This document shows, one piece after another, positions 33,801-62,870 of a stretch of 64,000 nucleotides of DNA (position 1 is the first letter of the stretch; the number at the start of each line of letters is the position of its first letter). The notes under the pieces are model-generated. The model saw only the letters and a program-made list of their open reading frames with translations, made no database searches and had not been told where the DNA came from. The DNA is taken from the NCBI GenBank assembly GCA_921293015.1, contig OV121082.1, positions 44,784,971 through 44,848,970 of the forward strand, in the 5' to 3' direction. A program made the position numbers and the translations under genes. The stretch comes from Phorcus lineatus. Lineage: Eukaryota; Mollusca; Gastropoda; Trochida; Trochidae.

Positions 33801-36050
33801 CGAGACTATTTCACTCAGGTCGACCAGGTGAGGTGAAATGTAATTTAGGAAAATCCATATTCATGTTACTTCTACCTTTGAATTTTTTGGAGTGAACCTG
33901 GCTTTATTTGTAACTAGATAGGGCAAAAGTGTCTGGAATTTGGGTTGAGTTGATGGTGTCCGAGCCTCTGTCAGATTGCCCTCCAGAGTTTTGCTTAGTG
34001 ATGGCTGTTGAATCTGTTCCTAGTTTAGGCAGAGGAGAAAGGGAAAAATAAACAAGATTACATATTTTTAACCAGGGTTCAAAATTAGCTTTACTCGGGT
34101 AACCCATGACTGAAAATTTTGTGATAATATTGAGATGTGTAGGGCTGGCAGGAATGTGTTTTTGTAAGTACTTATGGATACTTACTGATATGTACATGGA
34201 ATGGGTAGTGTACTGGTAAGGTTGTTTTTTAACCCCTCTGTAGTAAATATTAGGCCCTGTAACATCCATAATGTGTATTGACAGGACAACAAGCTGCAGG
34301 TGGTGACCGAGAAGGGGATGAGAGACGCGTTCAAGGAGTATGTTGACAAGGAGGAAAGGGAGGCCATCAGCGAACTCGTCAAGTACCAGGTGCAAAAAAC
34401 ACAGGTGAGTTGTCACAACATGAACCCTTCTAATAACTTAAGTTGTTACACTTGTGCAACAAAGATGTTAATCCATTGTACTTGTGCAACAAAGATGTTA
34501 ATCCATTGTACTTGTGAAACAAAGATGTTAATCCATTGTACTTGTGAAACAGATGTTAATCCATTGTACTTTTGCAACAAAGATGTTAATCCATTGTACT
34601 TGTGAAACAAAGATGTTAATCCATTGTACTTGTGAAACAAAGATGTTAATCCATTGTACTTGTGAAACAAAGATGTTAATCCATTGTACTTGTGAAACAA
34701 AGATGTTAATCCATTGTACTTGTGAAACAAAGATGTTAATCCATTGTACTTGTGAAACAAAGATGTTAATCCATCGAAGTCTTCCCAAATATTCCTTTTG
34801 ATCGATAGTATGCACTTTATTATATACTCTCCACCCCTCAATATATGTACGTATATAAAGCTCCCCCATCCTGATATTTTCTACCATCCATGGGTTGAAG
34901 CACTTGGCATACTTTATAAACTATATATATATATACTTTTCATACTTATTCACTTGAACTAAGTCTCCACAAAGTTTTTGAAAAACTTGTTTTTGGTATG
35001 TTTTTCACTGTTATGCTTTTTCGAAACTTGAATTAATAAAGAAAATGAGGATATTTATTTTAGGTAAAATATATCAGAAGAGTTTTTAATTAAAAGTTGG
35101 AATAAGAAAATTCTGATCATGTAACACATGTACCCATATTTGTCTCCAGAAACATGTGAAGGTCCGAAACGCGAGTGAAGACAGGATTGACTTTGAAGTA
35201 AACAACTTCCGAGAAGAGAGGAAGAAGAAGAATGAGGAGGATGAGGAAGTGACCGAAGCTCTGAAACGAGCCCAGTCAATGCGGAGTCAGTCTCCGGACA
35301 TCACGAGTGACGGCGAAACCAAGGTGACCATAGACTCGGACGATGACATGGGTGCTAAACCTGTAAGAGGTCGGGGCAGGGGCAGAGGAAGAGCCAGGGG
35401 GGCACGAGAGTCAGGTCGAGGCTCAAGAGGAGGTCGGGGGTCTCGAGGAGGTCGGGGCAAGAAGGAACCAGTTGTTTCAAGCAATGGGAACCAATCCATC
35501 ATGCATGCTTTTGCTTCACAGTCAACAACTCAAAGAAGTACACAAGGCAGAAATAAGAGGAAAACCTACAGGTTGGTTGGTGTTGCATTTTGTTATACGT
35601 TGAATTGAAATGTTAGCCTTCCACTTAAGATAAAACAACATTTACTATTTTTATGTTGTGCTGGAGTTTTGTCGTAAGGAAAAAATTGTTTTTAAGCTCA
35701 GATCTTACTTACTATCTCTTTATTCATTTGTATTTGTAAACCTTCCTAATTTTTACACTGATGCAATTTTGTGTCATTTCGAAACTTGTGATTTCTCATT
35801 TCGCCTTCAATTCCAGTTGTGTATAATTGATTGTTGCAATTGTACTTTCTCTTTGCCCAGGGATGACTCTGATGACAACAGTGATGTGATAGCTTGTGAC
35901 GAATCTGACGACGAGTTCAGCATACCATCGTTGAGTCGAAAACAGAAACTGCAGGTAAAACAGTCAAAGAGTCCTGCAGTGAGACGCGGTGTTGCCTTTG
36001 ACTCGGACAGTGATGATGATATCTTTCCAGCTCGCAAGAAACGAAGATGA
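30825..36050 (+). CDS. MRE11: Double-strand break repair nuclease MRE11
   Basis: Mn-dependent endonuclease and 3'-5' exonuclease of the MRE11-RAD50-NBS1 complex, which detects and resects DNA breaks in the nucleus. Exons: 30825-31860, 32656-32749, 33249-33346, 33736-33827, 34285-34404, 35150-35571, 35861-36050; total 683 residues (human 708). Phosphoesterase motifs are intact: D20 and H22 in TDVHLGY, D60 in GGDLYHD, N128/H129 in HGNHDD, and WGHEHE further on. The capping and DNA-binding region follows ([20 protein letters not shown]). Then come a RAD50-binding segment ([12 protein letters not shown]), a glycine-arginine-rich region ([11 protein letters not shown], the GAR motif methylated by PRMT1 in vertebrates) and an acidic C-terminus ([16 protein letters not shown]). 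The first 345 codons, holding all the nuclease motifs in one 1,036-nt exon, are uninterrupted. Confidence 0.97.
34446..34774. repeat. 30-bp minisatellite in MRE11 intron 5
   Basis: About eleven head-to-tail copies of a 30-bp unit (core AAAGATGTTAATCCATTGTA), nearly identical in the right half. One copy has a 3-bp deletion near 34550. Because 30 is a multiple of three, open frames with ten-residue repeats appear on both strands; they are artefacts. Confidence 0.95.
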
Positions 36051-37439
36051 ATGTTATTGTTAATAGAGTTACCTATGCAAAAATATTTACAGTTCAATGA
36101 TTCATTAAAAACTTTGTTGATGTAATGTCTGTTTTGTTAATGAATATTGAGATTGAGAACTTGCCTGTAGAACCATAATGGATGTATGTATTGGCCACTT
36201 AATTTCTTTCCAAAGACATAAATTGCCCTGGTCTCAATCACTGACTTTTTAGAGCCTTGCAACATTTGACAAACTTAGTGGTTTGAGTGCTGTGACCTAA
36301 ACAAGGATTTGAGGCAATCTTGAGGTTTCTGATGCAACTATAAAGTTCAGCTGTAGTAGGTTAAAGAGCTGGCACAGAAAAATCATTAAATTCAGCAAGG
36401 CTAAATAAGCGAGTGATCAAGATTGTCAAAATGGAACACAAACTTTCAAAGCCTCATATTATTGAAGGTATCTTTCAGGGCCAGTGCCTAAATGTTTGCA
36501 GCCTTCTTAGCACTAAAATAGATAACAGTACCATCCATTAATAATGGCTTACTGCTTTTTTTTATGTGAAGAGAACTGTAAAAATCTTGGTGCAGTAGGC
36601 CAATGGGATTTCATGTTTTTAAACCATTTTCATTAAATATCTCTTTTTAATCAGACATGTCAAATAATTAAGTCCTCTAGTCAATATGTGATCATGTATG
36701 TCATTGATGGTGTCTATTTATCTTTTATCGCTAATGTTAATCAGTTAAACCTTAATTCACCCCGAGGGATATTTCTTTACCATAATCCCATGAAACATTT
36801 TGAGCTAGATATTTAACATGGTAGGCAGATTGTAATAAAGTAACACTTGTTTGGTATAATAAAATTGTAAATCTCTAATGCATTTCTCATCATCAAAGAC
36901 CAATATACCTCTTTGAAATTTTTACCTTGAATTTTAAGGTTACGCAATGTGATAATCAAAATGTTGATTTATGCTTTAATGTATAGGATAAATTGTTCTA
37001 AACATTATCTTTGTACTTCAAATAGATAAAGTAGGCCCTCCTTTCACATTCAAATCAATTCAATTGATGCATGCTTGTTGCAATGTACACAAGATAAACA
37101 ACTATTGTTTAATGATGTTAATAAAATCTATATTTCAGTATTGTGAGTTGTTGATCCTTTAAAAATTCTTTTGGTATTGCTAAGACTGAGATCATTCAAT
37201 CACTTTAACCTGTTTCTGAGTCTGAAACCTCTGTCCAAGATCAAAACATTTTATTAATTTCAACAAGACCTTAAAGATCGACTGAAATGACCCATGGCAA
37301 CTTTCGTGATTCATAAAATATGTATTCTAATTTGCCAGTAACTTGAGTTTAAATTTTTTAAATCGGCCGATAAACAACTTAAATACGGCTTTTTCGAATC
37401 ACCAGCTAATTAGCACCAGTGAACAGAACTGAACTGGCC

Positions 37440-38110
37440 CGTGGTCACTGAGGTGTGTCCTGCCGCGTGACGTGCTAGTCGGCAGAAGTATAACCTCCTT
37501 AATGAAAAAACAACAGGAAATCTCACAGTCTTAACAACTGTTTAAACATATCTAAAGTCATCCAAGCAACTCAAACCTCCGATAAATTGATGTTAGATAT
37601 ATCTTTAATTATTTAAGTTGTTCCAAGCGAAAGACAGTGTTTTAATAAGATGCTAATCGCACTATCCCATAGCACATGTACATCAATTAAGACGTCTGCC
37701 AAATGTTTTCACAACAATCAGACTTCACAGTTTTCACAACAATCAGTCTTAGTTTTTTATGACACACAGGTGGCCGTTATGTTATCCTATCGCATTCAAT
37801 TTCAATTCTTGATTTAATGGTCTCTAATTATACCTTTTGAATTTTAACGCCTTGGACCCACCAAGCGGAATATATGTCCTGTCATAATGGCGTAACTCTT
37901 AGAATTCGACTGCTACTTAGTTTATTGTCACTGACGACTAGCACGTCACACACTGGGCGTGGCTTCGAGTCATGCTTTGGTGATTTTGTCTAAGCGTTCG
38001 CCAGTCTCATTAGGCGGTTATCCAAAGCAGGGGTATAAAAGGTCTCCTATTAGTCGAATTAAAGCGTATATTTTCTCATTTTTTGGCTCTATTGATTCTT
38101 GTAAGTGAAG
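37440..38110 (+). promoter_or_regulatory. Orphan promoter-like stretch with TATA box
   Basis: TATAAAAG at 38035-38041 sits in a GC-richer setting and is followed 60 nt later by a strong splice-donor-like GTAAGTG at 38101. Upstream, TGACGTGCTAGTC (37468-37480) and its exact reverse complement (37936-37948) are CRE-like 13-mers about 470 bp apart. No coding exon is visible downstream before the USP7 end. It may be a promoter of a non-coding transcript, an old element end, or chance. Confidence 0.3.
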
Positions 38111-39407
38111 CGACTACAGATAATAATTTGTAATTATCACAATTATGCGTTACATCTCTTCTTTAAAAATAATTTGATTCCATTCATATCTTACAGTTTC
38201 TTCACAAAACCAGTTAATTTGGTGACATTGACATTATTTTCCTTATAATAATTACATTTAAATCGTATATGTCTAATAAATCTGTTTATTTCAGTGAAAG
38301 GTTACCTTCATATTTACTACACCAAAAAAGTAAAGGTTAAACCTGTTTATCTGCCCGACATGCACAGAAATTATATAAATTACAATTCCTAAACAGAAAT
38401 ACCAGAAAAAATTGTTTCAGTGTAACCGATGACAAAAACTGTATTCAAAGCATGTCCCATATTCAATATTCAAACATGAAAAATATAGTCTCCTGAGAAA
38501 TGCAGAATTCAAGCTATTAACTTTGTAGTCCAAATGCTATGTGGCTCGACCATGCATTTTTAATTAACAATTTGAGCAAAAAGATTATCATGGTCAAAAG
38601 TCGGCAAAACAAACTTCATAAAAAGAAAATGTTGAACGACTGCATGAGAGTTTCACACAGAGAATGTGTTGACGCTAGAGTGAAAAGTCAGTGTGGAATC
38701 AACAAAATGCTTTTCACTCTTTGGCTACAATGCATTCTCTATTAGTTTAACCCGTAACCTATTTTGAGTAGTATAAAATAGAAACATCACAAGAGTATTA
38801 AGCTTGATCATGTTTCTGTTCTCATAGAACCTCCTCCACCTTCGTTTATTTTTAAAAAATATCAATTCATGGTGTGGGACCTTGTAAGCTTAGAAAAAAG
38901 TGTAGAAGCGAGAAGAGCTCACATACCCCTGTTCCCGCTTGGGAAAGTGAATTCATAAATAGGAAATTTCACATCGATCTGAATTGAGTTACTGTGAAAT
39001 TTTTACTACAGTGGAGTTAACTCAGAAGAGGGAGAAACTGTCATCAACTTGGCTGACGCTGGAGGAACAGAATTTTGTAGTTACATGTTAAACCCCTTCA
39101 TCAGACTGGGTGGAGTTTACTGTTTAAGAGATGTTTTATTCTGTTGTCAACTTTTCAAATTATTTTTTTAATTTTTATTTATTCTTAACCAAAATCTGGA
39201 CGAAAACAACATTCAGCCATTTTGATGTTTTCTTGTGTTTAGAGACTTATCATAGTTTAGTCTAGCCATCATGTGTAGTATAGGGAATGTGTTCAAGACA
39301 ACATAACTTCCTTGAAGTCACTGTGTTAGTCGTGTTTTCACTGAAACCATAAAAGAAAATCCCTTTATTGGTGGACAAAAGACTTTGTCACTGTTACTTT
39401 GACTTTG

Positions 39408-39622
39408 CAAAAAAGGGGGGTTGCCATCCAAACGTAACTCAATAAAATTCTGAAGCTAACTCCTGAGTTTCCTCTTCGTTTGGATGGCAACCCCCCTTTT
39501 TTGCATTTTAACTAATGTCCTCATTAGTCCTGCCATCCCGCATCCTTTAGTGGATCCGGAGTAGATACCTCAGTCATGCCCTGCCCAGACTAGACCGTGG
39601 AATACGCCGCCCCATACCTGTA
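39408..39622 (-). mobile_element. Hairpin-tailed retroposon, copy 1
   Basis: 215-bp element flanked by the perfect 15-bp direct repeat GTTACTTTGACTTTG (39393-39407 and 39623-39637). Read on the minus strand it begins near GGTATGGGGCGGCGTATTCC, passes CCGGATCCACTAAAGGATGC, and ends in a fold-back. The fold-back arms are 39408-39434 and 39477-39503, 27 of 27 bases complementary. The same parts in the same order occur in copy 2 at 61647-61820. Long target duplications indicate LINE-type target-primed insertion. Confidence 0.85.
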
Positions 39623-40797
39623 GTTACTTTGACTTTGTCATGTTTCCATTGAAAAAACACAAAAAATAAAATTCATTCCCAGCCTCAAAAAGAACATCTA
39701 GGGCATCTGGCAATGTCAAAAGTTCAGCTTGCACAACATCAAAAAGCATCACTTCAATCTGAGTTGGTTTCCATTTTATGTACATAATCTGTTATAAAAT
39801 TCCTACCAGATAGAAAATGTCTCTCGTACCTTGTGCACGACTGTTTGGTGACTTGCAGATTCGGAACAGATAAATCAAAAACTTTTGGACTTTTATTTGA
39901 GCATTTTATTTGGGTTTTATTTTTATTTTCGCCTAAAATGATGTATATCTCATCACAGCTCTTGACACCATTTCTCACGGGATGATGATGAAATCTCTTC
40001 ATAAAACTGATCCACTTTTCCATATTCACAGACTTAAAATAAAATTCCACCTTCATCCAAACTTTGGCTCACTGTGACAAAAACATACTTAAGATTCATT
40101 CACAACTGACAGAAATATACAAAATGAAACCAGCGGTCTCAGCTGCTCCCTAAAAATCAACCAAACTGAGAAGGGCGAAACAATTAACAAATCTCATTCA
40201 CAGCCCCAAGTGATACTTGCTAAGAATAGTTCATTTGGAGAAATTACAGAGTTGAATTGACATGTGGTCAGTCGAGTTGAGTTGAGTGGAGTTAGGCTCC
40301 CTGATGCAGAGTAAGTTGGTTACTGAATGAGAGTGCCCCCACTCCACACCTTGTATTGCTGGATGGTATTATGTCGGAGTGGTACTGGTACACGTGTAGA
40401 GAGCAATTATTAGGAACAAAGCACTTCCAGATCAACTCATAAATAATGCCATTGCATGAATGTCCATCAGTCTGTCTGTCGGTTGGTATATCACTAGATT
40501 GCTGCTGTATGCTCCGGTTCGTAGGTACTGACAGTATGGTCATCTCGCTCAGTTTTGGTTTTAGAAGTTGTATCGGTGCAAACTGTAAGTTCCAGCCAGT
40601 TGATGCAGCATCGAAGATTATGATGTGGTGTGATACCTCTACGTCTGTTATCAGACTGGACAGTTCAGGACTGGCTGGAGAGAATGGCACAAAGAGAGTG
40701 ACCAATGAGAGGACATCCGCTTGTAGCCTTGTGAGATATTTGCTGGCTGGCCAGGCCAGCTCACAGAACAGTCGGTGTGTCCACGGTCAGTCCATCA

Positions 40798-56773
<15,976 letters not shown>

Positions 56774-59700
56774 CTGAAACAAATCATCAAATCATTTTAC
56801 AACAATTTGAGTGTTCCAGTGGTCATGTGTTACGTATTTATTTCATTGCTATATGGTACATCTGAAACATTTGTTTCAACACATTTGTTTTGTTTTTTAT
56901 AATTAAAAATTTTATTTCAAAAATATGTACATGTAGGTAACAATCACACATTAATATATATGAATAAAAAATGACAGGATGACCAGAATTTATAGAACAT
57001 ATTGATTTTGTTAGACATTTCAGCTGCACATTAGTAACATTATAATGATCGTGGACTTTACGTATTTATTAATGGGACATCTGTAACATTTGTTTCAACA
57101 CATTTGTGTTTGACTGTTTTATAGGAATATAAATCAATTAAGGGTATTCAGTTACACAGGACTAGAATACATTTTTTTAAATGTTGTCTAACTGAAAACA
57201 AGGCAGCTCATTTAAGACCTTGTTGCTGACATTTTACTTAAAATACAAATATTTGGATGACAACTTCTTTCTTCTGAGAATGCGATGTTTCGACACAGCT
57301 TCTTAACGAGAAAAACATAATCTTTTCTAAAAAGTTTTTAGCTACGCTTGCAAAACATTTCTTTAAATAACTGAGAAGAAAGATGTCCATTCAAATTCTC
57401 TCCAGAAGGAAATATGTCCTAGTTACTGACACATGTGTCAAAGGTCAAGTCATTTTTAGCTGAAGATAATGCAAATTTCAGTTTAATAAGCCAAGGATTT
57501 AGAAAACTCAACACATCCATAGATTTTAGAATCAAGAGTTGAAGATAATCAATTAGACACTGCAAGGGACCACCGGCTTATTCATAGCTTGTTGATTTAT
57601 TACACACGATCAATGAATTACACTAGCTTAATCTCAGGCATCACTTCAACAATCATGTGACACAAAAGTACACAAGAACCTTCTAACTCAACATGTGCTC
57701 AGACATGACTCTAAAGTCTTACTCCAATTAAAGCTAAAATTAGAATGACTCATCACTATAAATAGAAACAATCCCTGTCTGACAGGAGTGACAGATAGTG
57801 TTTGTATTCCCAACAATTATTGAAATGTTGCTCCCGGCAGTAGATAGTGGGGTAAAAAAGCTAATTGCTTCAACTGCTGAATGGCAATTTCATTGTAATT
57901 GATAACTTCATAACTGCACTTGAAGTGATATTTGCTTCAGGGAGTATGTCAGCAGCAAATGGATGAAAATATAATGAGGCATGTGAAGGAGGAAAGCAAA
58001 ACAGCTTCTTCCTGATATGAATGTAGAGTGAAACATCCTTATTCTTAAAGTTGAATAAAGTACTTATTCTTTTCAATTACTTGAATAATTTTTATGATAT
58101 TCATAATTTTTATCTTCATTTTGATAAACTGTTAACTGTGAAAGACAGAATTATAAATTTGGTCAAAATATTTTCAGGAAATTACTGACCAATATCACAT
58201 TTAGAAATCGCTGGATCAATAATCTTGTCACCATTTATTAGTCTCTCTCCAAGTTAAAAGCTTTTAAAACTCCATCTGATTAGGTTTTCTAGATTTCAAG
58301 ATTCAGGACTTGAGTGAAATGAGAATGGGAGTGAGACTTGAGCTTTTTTCTGTTTTAACATTAGTACGGTGTATTTGGATTGGAGCTTTGAAAAATCAAG
58401 GACGTCAAGTTGTAGACATTCATTCACTACATTAATTTCAATGACTTTTATTAGATGATATTGTAGAATTATTTTTATATATTATATGATTAAGAGTGAT
58501 ATACTCTAGTCTATTAGTGAAATAAACCCTTTAATTGCCTACAGTGGCAATAACCTTTATCGTCATTCTATTGAGTGGTGATAAACTTGGGTGACGTTAT
58601 CAGAACAATTCTATGACATGACTGGTACAGGCTGTCTTGAGGCACAGATACAAAGTAAAAAGAGGTATATTTCAAAACAAAACACAAATAAAGTCACATA
58701 ATAGAATATCTGCTTTCCCTTCACAAATACGGTACCATGTTGAACTCATTTCATGAGGTAGAATAATTAATGTTTCACTCGCGGCTATGCCACTCGTGGA
58801 ATACTTATCTACTTCATGCAATGAGATAAAATGGTATTTGTCAAGGGGTGACAGATATCCTCTATCTATTAAATATTCAACAGCAGTTGGGTATATATAA
58901 GTACTTAACTGTGTGCTATACTATAACTATCCTACAACAATAGCAATTGATACAGACTTTCTATTATCAATACTGACAACACATGTACAACTTTCACCCA
59001 TGCAGGTATCAAGGTATATGCCTTCTGATATTGAAGCTATTTACATGAGAATTAATAATTTTAGTTTGTGCAACAACAATTTTATTTTCCCTTTAACGTT
59101 TTAGTTTCTTTTCTTTTTTTATATGCAACCAACTTTTACATTCACCCAACTGGAAGTACGTCACTTCCATTAGGGTACTTAAGCAATTACCCAGGTATTT
59201 CTGCCTCTTTATGCATTACAAATTATTTGCTCAGGCTCTCGGTATTTTATACCTCGTTTTGGGCATTCAGCTATTCTGTACAAATATCTTCTGTCCCCCA
59301 AGGCACATGCCAATATCACACCTCCATCAGGTTTTTTACAACCCAGTAACTTCACTATGCCCTGCTTCATCAACATTTTAATCCGAACCAGCCCCCAAAT
59401 ATATATTTTCATATGTATATTCCCAAACATGTATTAAATCCATATTATATATCTATTCATGCCTACTGTCTTTTGTTGTTGCAGAAATTCAAATCATGTC
59501 ACATGTCTCCTAACAAGCTTTACAGATCCTTAATACTTTTTGAGTAAAGATCTCAAAATACAAAGTTAGGTAGATGGACACTGTAGGTTTGACAATAGCA
59601 ATAGGTTTTGACACACATGTTATGCCTGCTGGTACGATATATTTAGTCTGTAGGCCAGACCCTGAAATAAGTAAGAAGCCTAAGCAAGTCTATAAAAGAC

Positions 59701-60484
59701 TTAAGAGCTTAATTTCAGAAATTTCAATCTCCTTTTCATTTCATTTAATATTTTTAAAAATTTTCATTAACTGATACATTTTCATTTCAGAGTCTAATTG
59801 TTAGACTATGATATATTGAGAAACGTTAAGTTTCAGGGTCTTTGATACTGCAGCAACTCCTTTGCAAACTTCTCAAGCGTAATTCATTAAAGCATTTACA
59901 TACATATTTCAGTAAAATAAGAAAAGATTTAAGGAATTACATTTTACCAGTCTATCACGGAAGATGAGAAGTTTGTTGTCTCAACGGACAGGGTATGTTT
60001 AACATATACTATCCGATACAATGAAACTCCCCTCTCCTTCTACCTTCAAGATGTAGTACAGAAAGCATCACTATAACTATTCAATACATGAGTATCTTCT
60101 ATTTTAACACAAATTTGATTAAGAATGGGATTAGGAACAAGTTATCCATAATATCCAACTTAAATAAGTAAATAACTTCTACAAAGTATTACCCCTACAT
60201 GACCCACATTGCTAGGTGTAGGTTAGCTTTGCAAACAATTGTTATTTGAGCTACCTAAAAGCCTGCCAAGCCTTCGTTTTCTTCTCGAGTAAATCAGTTG
60301 TCAATGTTACCAAGAATACACTGAAATGAGCTAATAAATTTCATGTACACGGTCACACAATAGTTCAAAGTAGAAATAGCACCTTTCAACGATACATGTT
60401 TTGGATCAATCCTCATATAGATTAATTAGTGATAAAAGAAATACATCACAAAATGTGGAATAACAGGTTGAATGATTATCAACA

Positions 60485-60860
60485 ATAAAAGTTAATCAAC
60501 CCAAAACACCTACCCTGCAAATAACATCTATCCCACCAACCCTAACAAATTAACCCACTTCCTATCTCCACCTTTACCACTTGCACACTTTTCCATCACC
60601 TTCTCCCACCTACACCACCAATCTCTCTCTACACCCCATTCCCCCACTACAACATCTTCCCTATCAATGAACTCCTTGTCATCTAATACCTCTCACGACT
60701 TAAACCCCTGTTGTTACCACAAAACCCCATATCCAACCCCTTAAAATACAGTCTGCTGCCAATAACCTCTACCAAACATCCTATTTCACCTACATCAAAA
60801 TGAGAAATTAAACTCCCCTGCCCCAAAGCTCAACCCAACCTAAACAAACAACTGTTCAAT
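60485..60860. other. Strand-asymmetric tract (G-poor on plus strand)
   Basis: The plus strand is made almost entirely of A, C and T, with very few G over about 370 bases, many CCCACC and CCTA words, and no clear repeat unit. The surrounding DNA is more balanced. On the USP7 transcript strand it would be G-rich and C-poor. Confidence 0.6.
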
Positions 60861-61646
60861 AAAATGTCCATAGAGCATGTTGAGACAAGACCTTCTCATA
60901 GAAAAAAGACTGACGTTGACATGAGTATGTCTTGGACACTGCTGTGACAACAGTTGTTCTGCAAAACACTTCCATCTACACTACTATCATATTGATTTCT
61001 CCAGGCTTTGTCTAAAAGACAAACCAAACCATACCTCTATAAATGATTCACAGGACTTTCACTTTAAACATGAGACTTTAAATGATGATTTATGTTCTTT
61101 ATTGCAAACAATTAGGCCCTAACAGATATATCAATGTATCCAGCATTAAGTACTCCAAACTTGAATTTAACTCAAAACATAAGTTCACTGCCAGGTTCAT
61201 GAATACAATTAAAGATGACTATTGTTTACCAGCAAAATTACATTCTCGTGTATAACAAAGAAACACAACTTTTATTAATATCTCATTGCCTTATTCACAA
61301 CAAAAAGTGTTTTGTTCATGTGTATGTCAAATATATTTCACAAAATAATCAACCATTCACCTGGTTTCACCAGGATTATCCTCATGGACACAAGATAAAT
61401 AAGTTTAAGCCAGGGAAGCTTTTTACAAGGCTAATGTTTGATGTTATTCTTGCAAAAGACAGATATTTGTGATTAGGATGACGTTTATCATCGAATATTA
61501 ATAAAAATTTCTGCTTCTTACAAACAATCCAGTTTTTTCTTCACTAGTGCATAGAGTAAATTCAAGATTTTGACCTACTACAAACTCTCAATAATTAATA
61601 GTCACGACTTCCTCGCACACGATTCACGTGTTTCAAATTAAACATG

Positions 61647-61820
61647 GGTGTGGGGCGGCGTATTCCACGGTAGAAATGTGCGGGTGTATGGCTGAGATCA
61701 ATACTCCGGATCCACTAAAGGATGCCAGGATGGCGGACTAATTAAAAAATTAGTTAGAATAAGAATAGGGGGGTGCCATCCAAACGAAGATCATGTCTTC
61801 GTTTGGATGGCACCCCCCTA
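61647..61820 (+). mobile_element. Hairpin-tailed retroposon, copy 2
   Basis: 174-bp element flanked by the perfect 15-bp direct repeat TTCAAATTAAACATG (61632-61646 and 61821-61835). It starts GGTGTGGGGCGGCGTATTCC, contains CCGGATCCACTAAAGGATGC and ends in a hairpin. The hairpin arms 61763-61790 and 61796-61823 are 28 of 28 complementary with a 5-nt loop; the last three bases belong to the target repeat. It matches copy 1 (39408-39622) in opposite orientation. Confidence 0.88.
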
Positions 61821-62870
61821 TTCAAATTAAACATGATTAACCAGAAAAGTATTGGCTAACATTTGACCATTTCAAATGACATAGAACATAAACAGTAAAG
61901 ACAGCAGAAAATCAATGAAAATATCATTCACTACTATTTTGTTTTTATGATAAAAGCCTTTATATCAATAAGCATTAAGTAAATGGGATTCATTGCACGC
62001 AACCTTAAAATCGAGCTACAGATATCTGCTTTGACTTCATTAACCACGATTCTAAATGTGATTAGCTGTATCTTTGATTTTGTGTTCTGGAGTGTTAAGG
62101 CATAAATCAGTTGTCCTCATTCCTGGCACTGTATTCCAAAGAAAAGCTGATGTTCACACACTGCAGCGATAAAGTCATATACTTCTTTCTAAAAAAACTT
62201 ATATTGGTTTGGCATCAAAATTAGTAAGACTTACCAATATAACCACTACACCGATATATACTGGTTCAAATTTGCAATACCATTATTTCAATATGGTTAA
62301 CTGCAACATTATATAGCAGATAATTATTGAACTATATTATGTATTTATCATAATAATTGATTTGAGTTTTGTAAGTAAGAGTTGTAAGTTATGCACTTTA
62401 TTGTCCATGACTATTTGTTAAGTGTTAGTGGTTGTAAGTGTTTTAGTTGTTGCAAGGGCTAGTGGTTGTATGACAAATTTTATTTCATCAACTTCGAGTT
62501 TCAATTTCCATACTGTTTACTGCTCATATTTCGATAATCCTAAAAGTAATTTTATCAAAACTGTAATGTTTATACTGGACTGTAAAGTTGGAAACAGAAG
62601 TCATGAAGTTATTGTGACATCAAAATAGAGATACTATGTATTTTAATACAGTAACATCAGAGGAAACCTGGTTGTCATCTCACTCACATGTTTTTTGGAA
62701 ACAGTATTAGACATTTTTTGAAAGCCAAACATAGGCCACCATATATCAGATTTATTTGTCATATGAAAAAATGTTGAATAAGGTCAAACTAAAGAAAAGC
62801 TGTATATTTGGTACCATACTAGCTGCAACAGTACAAATTCTTGTACTTATTCTGATTGAGTCTCTTTTGT

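Larger units (their letters stand above)
36051..40797. other. Convergent region: MRE11 3' UTR, intergenic DNA, USP7 3' UTR
   Basis: MRE11 and USP7 converge. An ATTAAA lies soon after the MRE11 stop (about 36104) and an AATAAA near 36833. The right side, about 40100-40797, should be USP7 3' UTR; overlapping open frames there on both strands have no family features. A promoter-like stretch and a hairpin retroposon are listed separately. Confidence 0.5.

Noticed and set aside
34446..34774. CRISPR-like array
   Set aside because: The copies abut without unique spacers, and the locus is an animal intron.
34300..34887. Long open frames with ten-residue repeats on both strands
   Set aside because: They are produced by the 30-bp minisatellite, whose unit length is a multiple of three and lacks stops. 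There is no start context, and they overlap an MRE11 intron.
35287..35502. Proline-rich minus-strand frame
   Set aside because: Antisense shadow of the Gly-Arg-rich part of MRE11.
61215..61472. 85-codon plus-strand open frame
   Set aside because: No family features, AT-rich composition, and inside the presumed USP7 intron; expected by chance in sequence of this length.
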